Shown here piece by piece: positions 47,919 to 57,653 of a DNA stretch of 64,000 bases. The position numbers and the translations under genes were made by a program. Each line of letters opens with the position of its first letter. Position 1 is the first letter of the stretch. Below the pieces are notes generated by a model. That model saw nothing but the letters and a program-made list of their open reading frames with translations, ran no database searches and was not told where the DNA came from. The stretch is taken from NCBI RefSeq assembly GCF_036323735.1, contig NC_086020.1, forward strand, positions 84,321,710 to 84,385,709, given 5' to 3'. The DNA is from Rattus norvegicus (lineage: Eukaryota; Chordata; Mammalia; Rodentia; Muridae).

Positions 47919-47941
47919 CAGAGGCTTGAAGTTCTTATCAT
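47522..47941 (-). pseudogene. L1-B ORF2 C-terminal fragment (left duplicate copy)
   Basis: An open frame of 139 codons ending in HSLISGY, the usual L1 ORF2 C terminus. Its N-terminal edge runs through the duplication junction, so the first codons come from another part of ORF2. It lacks the EN and RT domains. Confidence 0.85.
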
Positions 47942-49163
47942 ACAGATCTTTCACTTGCTTGGTTAAAGTCACACCAAGGAATTTTATATTATTTAGGACT
48001 ATATTATTATGAAGGATGTCATTTCCCTAATTTCTTTCTTTCTTTTTTTTTTTTTTTATTAACTTGAGTATTTCTTATATACATTTCGAGTGTTATTCCC
48101 TTTCCCGGTTTCCGGGCAAACATCCCCCTCCCCCCTCCCCTTCCTTATGGGTGTTCTCCTCCCAACCCTCCCCCCATTGCCGCCCTCCCCCCATAGACTA
48201 GTTCACTGGGGGTTCAGTCTTAGCAGGACCCAGGGCTTCCCCTTCCACTGGTGCTCTTACTAGGATATTCATTGCTACCTATGGGGTCAGAGTCCAGGGT
48301 CAGTCCATGTATAGTCTTTAGGTAGTGGCTTAGTCCCTGGAAGCTCTGGTTGCTTGGCATTGTTGTACTTTTGGGGTCTCGAGCCCCTTCAAGCTCTTCC
48401 AGTTCTTTCTCTGATTCCTTCAATAGGGGACCTATTCTCAGTTCAGTGGTTTGCTGCTGGCATTCGCCTCTGTATTTGCTGTATTCTGGCTGTGTCTCTC
48501 AGGAGCGATCTACATCCGGCTCCTGTCGGTCTGCACTTCTTTGCTTCATCCATCTTGTCTAATTGGGTGGCTGTATATGTATGGGCCACATGTGGGGCAG
48601 GCTCTGAATGGGTGTTCCTTCAGTCTCTGTTTTAATCTTTGCCTCTCCCTTCCCAGCCAAGGGTATTCTTTTTCCTCATTTAAAGAAGGAGTGAAGCATT
48701 CACATTTTGATCATCCATCTTGAGTTTCGTTTGTTCTAGGGATCTAGGGTAATTCAAGCATTTGGGCTAATAGCCACTTATCAATGAGTGCATACCATGT
48801 ATGTCTTTCTGTGATTGGGTTAGCTCACTCAGGATGATATTTTCCAGTTCCAACCATTTGCCTACGAATTTCATAAACTCGTTGTTTTTGATAGCTGAGT
48901 AATATTCCATTGTGTAGATGTACCACATTTTCTGTATCCATTCCTCTGTTGAAGGGCATCTGGGTTCTTTCCATTTTCTGGCTATTATAAATAAGGCTGC
49001 GATGAACATAGTGGAGCACGTGTCTCTTTTATATGTTGAGGCATCTTTTGGGTATATGCCCAAGAGAGGTATAGCTGGATCCTCAGGCAGTTCAATGTCC
49101 AATTTTCTGAGGAACCTCCAGACTGATTTCCAGAATGGTTTTACCAGTCTGCAATCCCACCAA
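47919..49163 (-). repeat. Tandem duplication, right copy (1,245 bp)
   Basis: Second copy of the unit starting at 46676, now continuous with the rest of L1-B ORF2. The poly(T) run is 15 long here against 13 in the left copy. Confidence 0.9.
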
Positions 49164-50281
49164 CAATGGAGGAGTGTTCCTCTTTCTCCACATCCTCGCC
49201 AGCATCTGCTGTCACCTGAGTTTTTGATCTTAGCCAATCGCACTGGTGTGAGGTGAAATCTCAGGGTTGTTTTGATTTGCATTTCCCTTATGACTAAAGA
49301 TGTTGAACATTTCTTTAGGTGTTTCTCAGCCATTCGGCATTCCTCAGCTGTGAATTCTTTGTTTAGCTCTGAACCCCATTTTTTAATAGGGTTATTTGTT
49401 TCCCTGCGGTCTAACTTCTTGAGTTCTTTGTATATTTTGGATATAAGGCCTCTATCTGTTGTAGGATTGGTAAAGATCTTTTCCCAATCTGTTGGTTGCC
49501 GTTTTGTCCTAACCACAGTGTCCTTTGCCTTACAGAAGCTTTGCAGTTTTATGAGATCCCATTTGTCGATTCTTGATCTTAGAGCATAAGCCATTGGTGT
49601 TTTGTTCAGGAAATTTTTTCCAGTGCCCATGTGTTCCAGATGCTTCCCTAGTTTTTCTTCTATTAGTTTGAGTGTGTCTGGTTTGATGTGGAGGTCCTTG
49701 ATCCACTTGGACTTAAGCTTTGTACAGGGTGATAAGCATGGATCGATCTGCATTCTTCTACATGTTGCCCTCCAGTTGAACCAGCACCATTTGCTGAAAA
49801 TGCTATCTTTTTTCCATTGGATGGTTTTGGCTCCTTTGTCAAAAATCAAGTGACCATAGGTGTGTGGGTTCATTTCTGGGTCTTCAATTCTATTCCATTG
49901 GTCTATCTGTCTGTCTCTGTACCAATACCATGCAGTTTTTATCACTATTGCTCTGTAATACTGCTTGAGTTCAGGGATAGTGATTCCCCCTGAAGTCCTT
50001 TTATTGTTGAGGATAGCTTTAGCTATCCTGGGTTTTTTGTTATTCCAGATGAATTTGCAAATTGTTCTGTCTAACTCTTTGAAGAATTGGATTGGTATTT
50101 TGATGGGGATTGCATTGAATCTGTAGATTGCTTTTGGTAAAATGGCCATTTTTACTATATTAATCCTGCCAATCCATGAGCATGGGAGATCTTTCCATCT
50201 TCTGAGGTCTTCTTCAATTTCTTTCCTCAGTGTCTTGAAGTTCTTATTGTACAGATCTTTTACTTGCTTGGTTAAAGTCAC
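48767..50281 (-). pseudogene. L1 ORF2 C-terminal domain, inner copy (504 codons open)
   Basis: Encodes the region after the RT palm: a thumb-like segment ([20 protein letters not shown]), long basic central parts, and the Cys-rich motif [18 protein letters not shown] near residue 370, ending HSLISGY. In L1 this region is needed for ribonucleoprotein formation. It is separated from the RT frame by a 2-bp insertion near 50337, so it is not translated as part of a full ORF2. Confidence 0.88.
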
Positions 50282-50310
50282 ACCGAGGTACTTTATATTA
50301 TTTGGGTCTA

Positions 50311-50886
50311 TTATGAAGGGTGTCGTTTCCCTAATTTCTCTCTCTCGGCTTGTTTCTCTTTTGTATACAGGAAGGCAACTGATTTATTTGAGTTAATTTT
50401 ATACGCAGCCACTTTGCTGAAGTTGTTTATCAGCTTTAGTAGTTCTCTGGTGGAACTTTTGGGATCACTTAAATATACTATCATGTCATCTGCAAATAGT
50501 GATATTTTGACCTCTTCTTTTCCGATCTGTATCCCTTTGATCTCCTTTTGTTGTCTGATTGCTCTGGCTAGAACTTCAAGAACTATATTGAATAAGTAGG
50601 GAGAGAGTGGGCAGCCTTGTCTAGTCCCTGATTTTAGTGGGATTGCTTCAAGTTTCTCTCCATTTAGTTTAATGTTAGCAACTGGTTTGCTGTATATGGC
50701 TTTTACTATGTTTAGGTATGGGCCTTGAATTCCTATTCTTTCCAGGACTTTTATCATGAAGGGGTGTTGAATTTTGTCAAATGCTTTCTCAGCATCTAAT
50801 GAAATGATCATGTGGTTCTGTTCTTTCAGTTTGTTTATATAATGGATCACGTTGATGGTTTTCCGTATATTAAACCATCCCTGCAT
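50311..50886 (-). pseudogene. L1 ORF2 reverse-transcriptase fragment, inner copy
   Basis: 191 codons containing the RT motifs [10 protein letters not shown] and FADD, the catalytic aspartate pair. Frame ends early because of a GA dinucleotide insertion near 50337. The 5' side is cut by the L1 tail at 50939. Confidence 0.87.
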
Positions 50887-51677
50887 GCCTGGGATGAAGC
50901 CTACTTGATCATGGTGGATGATTGTTTTGATGTGCTCTTTTTTTTTTTTTTTAATTTTATTTTTTTTTTATTAACTTGGGTATTTCTTATATACATTTCA
51001 AGTGTTATTCCCTTTCCCGGTTTCCGGGCAAAATCCCCCTCCCCCCTCCCCTTCCTTATGGGTGTTCCCCTCCCAACCCTCCCCCCATTGCCGCCCTCCC
51101 CCCATAGTCTAGTTCACTGGGGGTTCAGTCTTAGCAGGACCCAGGGCTTCCCCTTCCACTGGTGCTCTTACTAGGATATTCATTGCTACCTATGGGGTCA
51201 GAGTCCAGGGTCAGTCCATATATAGTCTTTAGGTAGTGGCTTAGTCCCTGGAAGCTCTGGTTGCTTGACATTGTTGTACTTTTGGGGTCTCGAGCCCCTT
51301 CAAGCTCTTCCAGTTCTTTCTCTGATTCCTTCAACGGGGGACCTATTCTCAGCTCAGTGGTTTGCTGCTGGCATTCGCCTCTGTATTTGCTGTATTCTGG
51401 CTGTGTCTCTCAGGAGCGATCTACATCCGGCTCCTGTTGGTCTGCACTTCTTTGCTTCATCCATCTTGTCTAATTGGGTGGCTGTATATGTATGGGCCAC
51501 ATGTGGGGCAGGCTCTGAATGGGTGTTCCTTCAGTCTCTGTTTTAATCTTTGCCTCTCCCTTCCCAGCCAAGGGTATTCTTTTTCCTCATTTAAAGAAGG
51601 AGTGAAGCATTCACATTTTGATCATCCGTCTTGAGTTTCGTTTGTTCTAGGGATCTAGGGTAATTCAAGCATTTGGG

Positions 51678-53192
51678 CTAATAGCCACTTATCAATGAGT
51701 GCATACCATGTATGTCTTTCTGTGATTGGGTTAGCTCACTCAGGATGATATTTTCCAGTTCCAACCATTTGCCTACGAATTTCATAGACTCATTGTTTTT
51801 GATAGCTGAGTAATATTCCATTGTGTAGATGTACCACATTTTCTGTACCCATTCCTCTGTTGAAGGGCATCTCGGTTCTTTCCATTTTCTGGCTATTATA
51901 AATAAGGCTGCGATGAACATAGTGGAGCACGTGTCTCTTTTATATGTTGAGGCATCTTTTGGGTATATGCCCAAGAGAGGTATAGCTGGATCCTCAGGCA
52001 GTTCAATGTCCAATTTTCTGAGGAACCTCCAGACTGATTTCCAGAATGGTTTTACCAGTCTGCAATCCCACCAACAATGGAGGAGTGTTCCTCTTTCTCC
52101 ACATCCTCGCCAGCATCTGCTGTCACCTGAGTTTTTGATCTTAGCCAATCGCACTGGTGTGAGGTGAAATCTCAGGGTTGTTTTGATTTGCATTTCCCTT
52201 ATGACTAAAGATGTTGAACATTTCTTTAGGTGTTTCTCAGCCATTCGGCATTCCTCAGCTGTGAATTCTTTGTTTAGCTCTGAACCCCATTTTTTAATAG
52301 GGTTATTTGTTTCCCTGCGGTCTAACTTCTTGAGTTCTTTGTATATTTTGGATATAAGGCCTCTATCTGTTGTAGGATTGGTAAAGATCTTTTCCCAATC
52401 TGTTGGTTGCCGTTTTGTCCTAACCACAGTGTCCTTTGCCTTACAGAAGCTTTGCAGTTTTATGAGATCCCATTTGTCGATTCTTGATCTTAGAGCATAA
52501 GCCATTGGTGTTTTGTTCAGGAAATTTTTTCCAGTGCCCATGTGTTCCAGATGCTTCCCTAGTTTTTCTTCTATTAGTTTGAGTGTGTCTGGTTTGATGT
52601 GGAGGTCCTTGATCCACTTGGACTTAAGCTTTGTACAGGGTGATAAGCATGGATCGATCTGCATTCTTCTACATGTTGCCCTCCAGTTGAACCAGCACCA
52701 TTTGCTGAAAATGCTATCTTTTTTCCATTGGATGGTTTTGGCTCCTTTGTCAAAAATCAAGTGACCATAGGTGTGTGGGTTCATTTCTGGGTCTTCAATT
52801 CTATTCCATTGGTCTATCTGTCTGTCTCTGTACCAATACCATGCAGTTTTTATCACTATTGCTCTGTAATACTGCTTGAGTTCAGGGATAGTGATTCCCC
52901 CTGAAGTCCTTTTATTGTTGAGGATAGCTTTAGCTATCCTGGGTTTTTTGTTATTCCAGATGAATTTGCAAATTGTTCTGTCTAACTCTTTGAAGAATTG
53001 GATTGGTATTTTGATGGGGATTGCATTGAATCTGTAGATTGCTTTTGGTAAAATGGCCATTTTTACTATATTAATCCTGCCAATCCATGAGCATGGGAGA
53101 TCTTTCCATCTTCTGAGGTCTTCTTCAATTTCTTTCCTCAGTGTCTTGAAGTTCTTATTGTACAGATCTTTTACTTGCTTGGTTAAAGTCAC
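51678..53192 (-). pseudogene. L1 ORF2 C-terminal domain, outer copy (504 codons open)
   Basis: Differs from the copy at 48767-50281 at two residues (Ile to Val and Phe to Ser near the C terminus). It has the same Cys-rich motif and HSLISGY end. The frame is separated from RT by the same 2-bp insertion, here near 53248. Confidence 0.88.
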
Positions 53193-53221
53193 ACCGAGGT
53201 ACTTTATATTATTTGGGTCTA

Positions 53222-53899
53222 TTATGAAGGGTGTTGTTTCCCTAATTTCTCTCTCTCGGCTTGTTTCTCTTTTGTATAGAGGAAGGCAACTGATTTATTT
53301 GAGTTAATTTTATACGCAGCCACTTTGCTGAAGGTGTTTATCAGCTTTAGTAGTTCTCTGGTGGAACTTTTGGGATCACTTAAATATACTATCATGTCAT
53401 CTGCAAATAGTGATATTTTGACCTCTTCTTTTCCGATCTGTATCCCTTTGATCTCCTTTTGTTGTCTGATTGCTCTGGCTAGAACTTCAAGAACTATATT
53501 GAATAAGTAGGGAGAGAGTGGGCAGCCTTGTCTAGTCCCTGATTTTAGTGGGATTGCTTCAAGTTTCTCTCCATTTAGTTTAATGTTAGCAACTGGTTTG
53601 CTGTATATGGCTTTTACTATGTTTAGGTATGGGCCTTGAATTCCTATTCTTTCCAGGACTTTTATCATGAAGGGGTGTTGAATTTTGTCAAATGCTTTCT
53701 CAGCATCTAATGAAATGATCATGTGGTTCTGTTCTTTCAGTTTGTTTATATGATGGATCATGTTGATGGTTTTCCGTATATTAAACCATCCCTGCATGCC
53801 TGGGATGAAGCCTACTTGATCATGGTGGATGATTGTTTTGATGTGCTCTTGTATTCGGTTTGCCAGAATTTTATTGAGTATTTTTGCGTCGACATTCAT
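53222..53899 (-). pseudogene. L1 ORF2 reverse-transcriptase domain, outer copy
   Basis: 225 codons holding fingers/palm motifs: [52 protein letters not shown] and FADDM. The catalytic residues are intact. It is out of frame with the upstream part by a 1-bp loss near 53909 and with the downstream part by the 2-bp insertion. Confidence 0.9.
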
Positions 53900-54771
53900 A
53901 AGGGAAATTGTCTGAAGTTCTCTTTCTTTGTTGTGTCTTTGTGTGGTTTAGGTATAAGAGTAATTGTGGTTTCGTAGAAGGAATTCGGTAGTGCTCCATC
54001 TGTTTCAATTTTGTGGAATAGTTTGGATAATATTGGTATGAGGTCTTCTATGAAGGTTTGATAGAATTCTGCACTAAACCCGTCTGGACCTGGGCTCTTT
54101 TTGGTTGGGAGACCTTTAATGACTGCTTCTATTTCCTTAGGAGTTATGGGGTTGTTTAACTGGTTTATCTGTTCCTGATTTAACTTCGATACCTGGTATC
54201 TGTCTAGGAAATTGTCCATTTCCTGAAGATTTTCAAATTTTGTTGAATATAGGTTTTTATAGTAAGATCTGATGATTTTTTGAATTTCCTCTGAATCTGT
54301 AGTTATGTCTCCCTTTTCATTTCTAATTTTGTTAATTTGGACGCACTCTCTGTGTCCTCTCGTTAGTCTGGCTAAGGGTTTATCTATCTTGTTGATTTTC
54401 TCAAAGAACCAACTTTTGGTTCTGTTGATTCTTTCTATGGTCCTTTTTGTTTCTACTTGGTTGATTTCAGCTCTGAGTTTGATTATTTCCTGCCTTCTAC
54501 TCCTCCTGGTTGTATTTGCTTCTTTTTGTTCTAGAGCTTTTAGGTGTGCTGTCAAGCTGCTGACATATGCTCTTTCCTGTTTCTTTCTGCAGGCACTCAG
54601 CGCTATGAGTTTTCCTCTTAGCACAGCTTTCATTGTGTCCCATAAGTTTGGGTATGTTGTATCTTCATTTTCATTAAATTCTAAAAAGTTTTTAATTTCT
54701 TTCTTTATTTCTTCCTTGACCAGGTTATCATTGAGTAGAGCATTGTTCAATTTCCACGTATATGTGGGCAT
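53896..54771 (-). pseudogene. L1 ORF2 linker between endonuclease and RT
   Basis: 291 codons: the end of the EN/RT linker, [12 protein letters not shown], and the RT entry segment [15 protein letters not shown] and TLIPKPHKD. It ends at a frameshift in the FRPISL-type region. The ATG at the start is internal to ORF2. Confidence 0.88.
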
Positions 54772-55373
54772 TCTTCCCTTATTGAGAAGAAGGTATATCC
54801 TTTTGCTTTAGGATAGAATGTTCTATAAATATCCGTTAAGTCCATTTGGCTCATGACTTCTCTTAGTCTGTCGACATCACTGTTTAATTTCTGTTTCCAT
54901 GATCTGTCCATTGATGAGAGTGGGGTGTTGAAGTCTCCCACTATTATTGTGTGAGGTGCAATAGGTGTTTTGAGCTTTAATAAGGTTTCTTTTACGTATG
55001 TAGGTGCCCTTGTATTTCGGGCATAGATATTTAGGATTGAGAGTTCATCTTGGTGGATTTTTCCTTTGATGAATATGAAGTGTCCTTCCTTATCTTTTTT
55101 GATGACTTTTAGTTGGAAATTGATTTTATTTGATATTAGAATGGCTACTCCAGCTTGCTTCTTCTGACCATTTGCTTGGAAAGTTGTTTTCCAGCCTTTC
55201 ACTCTGAGGTAGTGTCTGTCTTTGTCTCTGAGGTGTGTTTCCTGTAGGCAGCAGAATGCAGGGTCCTCGTTGCGTATCCAGTTTGTTAATCTATGTCTTT
55301 TTATTGGGGAGTTGAGGCCATTGATATTGAGAGATATTAAGGAATAGTGATTATTGCTTCCCGTTATATTCAT
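54747..55373 (-). pseudogene. L1 ORF2 endonuclease domain, truncated by deletion
   Basis: 208 codons. APE-like EN landmarks are visible: LNINGLNSP (Asn near the start), CLQETHL (catalytic Glu), NIYAR, and GDFNTPLS (Asp/Asn). The frame leaves the family after KGYTFFS because a deletion at 54781-54785 removes the segment that holds the C-terminal SDHH catalytic histidine. A 99-bp stretch present in the older copy (59183-59281) is missing here. ORF2 starts 59 bp after ORF1 ends. Confidence 0.9.
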
Positions 55374-55432
55374 ATTTGGATGTGAGGTTATGTTTGTGTG
55401 CTTTCATTCTCTTTGTTTTGTTGCCAAGACGA

Positions 55433-56506
55433 TTAGTTTCTTGCTTCTTCTAGGGTATAGCTTGCCTCCTTATGTTGGGCTTTACCATTTATTATCCTTT
55501 GTAGTGCTGGATTTGTAGAAAGATATTGTGTAAATTTGGTTTTGTCATGGAATATCTTGGTTTCTCCATCAATGTTAATTGAGAGTTTTGCTGGATACAG
55601 TAACCTGGGCTGGCATTTGTGTTCTCTTAGGGTCTGTATGACATCAGTCCAGGATCTTCTGGCCTTCATAGTTTCTGGCGAGAAGTCTGGTGTGATTCTG
55701 ATAGGTCTCCCTTTATATGTTACTTGACCTTTTTCCCTTACTGCTTTTAATATTCTTTCTTTATTTTGTGCGTTTGGTGTTTTGACAATTATGTGACGGG
55801 AGGTGTTTCTTTTCTGGTCCAATCTATTTGGAGTTCTGTAGGCTTCTTGTATGTCTATGGGTATCTCTTTTTTTAGGTTAGGGAAGTTTTCTTCTATGAT
55901 TTTGTTGAAGATATTTACTAGTCCTTTGAGCTGGGAGTCTTCACTCTCTTCTATACCTATTATCCTTAGGTTTGATCTTCTCATTGAGTCCTGGATTTCC
56001 TGTATGTTTTGGACCAGTAGCTTTTTCCGCTTTACATTATCTTTGACAGTTGAGTCAATGATTTCTATGGAATCTTCTGCTCCTGAGATTCTCTCTTCCA
56101 TCTCTTGTATTCTGTTGGTGAAGCTTGTATCTACAGCTCCTTGTCTCTTCTTTTGGTTTTCTATATCCAGGGTTGTTTCCATGTGTTCTTTCTTGATTGC
56201 TTCTATTTCCATTTTTAATTCCTTCAACTGTTTGATTGTGTTTTCCTGGAATTCTTTCAGGGATTTTTGCGATTCCTCTCTGTAGGCTTTTACTTGTTTA
56301 TTAATGTTTTCCTCTGCTTCCCTAAGTGTGTTCATGTCTTTCTTGAAGTCCTCCAGCATCATGATCAAATATGATTTTGAAACTAGATCTTGCTTTTCTG
56401 GTGTGTTTGGATATTCCATGTTTGTTTTGGTGGGAGAATTGGGCTCCGATGATGGCATGTAGTCTTGGTTTCTGTTGCTTGGGTTCCTGCGCTTGCCTCT
56501 CGCCAT
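55433..56506 (-). CDS. L1 ORF1 protein, intact 357-codon frame
   Basis: ORF1p is a trimeric RNA-binding chaperone of the L1 ribonucleoprotein. It has a basic N terminus (MARGKRRNPSNRNQ), a long heptad-rich coiled coil (about residues 45-165, with many Glu/Lys/Leu/Ile), an RRM (RRSNLRIIGIEES near 178-190) and a C-terminal domain with ARRSWTDVIQTLREH and PRLLYPAKLSI. The length is in the normal range for rodent L1. No stop or frameshift is seen. The ATG lies directly after the 5' UTR and the stop is 59 bp before the ORF2 start. Whether it is expressed is unknown; the element is otherwise defective. Confidence 0.92.
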   Translation of the reverse strand: MARGKRRNPSNRNQDYMPSSEPNSPTKTNMEYPNTPEKQDLVSKSYLIMMLEDFKKDMNTLREAEENINKQVKAYREESQKSLKEFQENTIKQLKELKMEIEAIKKEHMETTLDIENQKKRQGAVDTSFTNRIQEMEERISGAEDSIEIIDSTVKDNVKRKKLLVQNIQEIQDSMRRSNLRIIGIEESEDSQLKGLVNIFNKIIEENFPNLKKEIPIDIQEAYRTPNRLDQKRNTSRHIIVKTPNAQNKERILKAVREKGQVTYKGRPIRITPDFSPETMKARRSWTDVIQTLREHKCQPRLLYPAKLSINIDGETKIFHDKTKFTQYLSTNPALQRIINGKAQHKEASYTLEEARN

Positions 56507-57640
56507 CAGATTATCTCTAGTGTTACTTTGTTCTGCTATTTCTGACAGTGGCTAGACTGTCCTATAAGCCTGTGTGTCAGGAGTGCTGTAGACCTGTTTT
56601 CCTCTCTTTCAGTCAGTTATGGGGACAGAGTGTTCTGCTTTCGGGCGTGTAGTTTTTCCTCTCTACAGGTCTTCAGCTGTTCCTGTGGGCCTGTGTCTTG
56701 AGTTCACCAGGCAGCTTTCTTGCAGCAGAAAATTTGGTCTTACCTGTGGTCCCGAGGCTCAGGTTTGCTCGTGGGGTGCTGCCCAGGGGCTCTCTGCAGC
56801 GGCAGCAACCAGGAAGACCTGTGCCGCCCCTTCCGGGAGCTTCAGTGCACCAGGGTTCCAGATGGTCTTTGGCTTTTTCCTCTGGCGTCCGAGATGTGTG
56901 TGCAGAGAGCAGTCTCTTCTGGTTTCCCAGGCTTGTCTGCCTCTCTGAAGGTTTAGCTCTCCCTCCCACGGGATTTGGGTGCAGAGAACTGTTTATCCGG
57001 TCTGTTTCCTTCAGGGTCCGGCGGTGTCTCTGGCAGGTGTCCTGCTGCTCCCCCACGGGAGCCCAGAGGCCTTATACAGTTTCCTCTTGGGCCAGGGATG
57101 TGGGCAGGGGTGAGCAGTGTTGGTGGTCTCTTCCGCTCTGCAGCCTCAGGAGTGCCCACCTGACCAGGCGGTTGGGTCTCTCTCTCACCGGGTCTGGGAG
57201 CAGAGAGCTGCTGCGGGCCGGGATCCGCGGGTGTGGGACTTCCGGTAAACACAGAACGTGCCCGGTCCTAGAGAAATTCTGCTTCCGTGTGTCCCAAGCT
57301 CACCAGGCAGCTTTCTTGCAGCAGAAAATTTGGTCTTACCTGTGGTCCCGAGGCTCAGGTTCGCTCGTGGGGTGCTGCCCAGGGGCTCTCTGCAGCGTCA
57401 GCAACCAGGAAGACCTGTGCCGCCCCTTCCGGGAGCTTCAGTGCACCAGGGTTCCAGATGGTCTTTGGCTTTTTCCTCTGGCGTCCGAGATGTGTGTGCA
57501 GGGAGCAGTCTCTTCTGGTTTCCCAGGCTTGTCCGCCTCTCTGAAGGTTTAGCTCTCCCTCCCACGGGATTTGGGTGCAGAGAACTGTTTATCCGGTCTG
57601 TTTCCGTCAGGTTCCGGCGGGGTCCTGCTGCTCCTGGGCC
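56507..57640 (-). promoter_or_regulatory. L1 5' UTR with about 1.6 tandem monomers (promoter region)
   Basis: A monomer repeats with a 596-bp offset. For example, 'caccaggcagctttcttgcag' occurs at 56705 and 57301, and 'gtttagctctccctcccacgg' at 56951 and 57547. In the L1 direction the first copy is partial (57301-57640) and the second complete. The region is GC-rich with many CpGs, unlike the AT-rich L1 body. In rodents such monomers carry promoter activity. No stop-free coding function is implied by the + strand frames here. Confidence 0.88.
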
Positions 57641-57653
57641 CCCTAATTTCTTT
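57641..57653. repeat. Right target-site duplication of L1-B
   Basis: CCCTAATTTCTTT, identical to 46782-46794 where L1-A ORF2 is interrupted. After it, ORF2 sequence resumes in register ('cagcttgtttctcttttg'). Confidence 0.9.

Larger units (their letters stand above)
48042..50938 (-). mobile_element. L1-B inner copy: 3' UTR plus ORF2 back to the RT domain
   Basis: Poly(T) tail, 3' UTR to about 48766, then the ORF2 C-terminal half. It stops inside RT at 'gattgttttgatgtgctctt', where another L1 3' tail begins. It is almost identical to the segment 2,911 bp to its right. Confidence 0.9.
50939..57640 (-). mobile_element. L1-B/C: near-full-length rat L1 with 5' UTR monomers, ORF1 and broken ORF2
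   Basis: Runs from the poly(T)/AT-rich tail (50939-50980) through the 3' UTR, ORF2, ORF1 and 5' UTR to 57640. The left edge lacks a partner target duplication, because the ORF2 of the interrupted copy does not resume after 57640. The TSD there instead pairs with the L1-B site: CCCTAATTTCTTT at 46782-46794 and 57641-57653. The segment is therefore probably a recombinant of two L1 copies or a duplicated L1-B. Confidence 0.87.
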
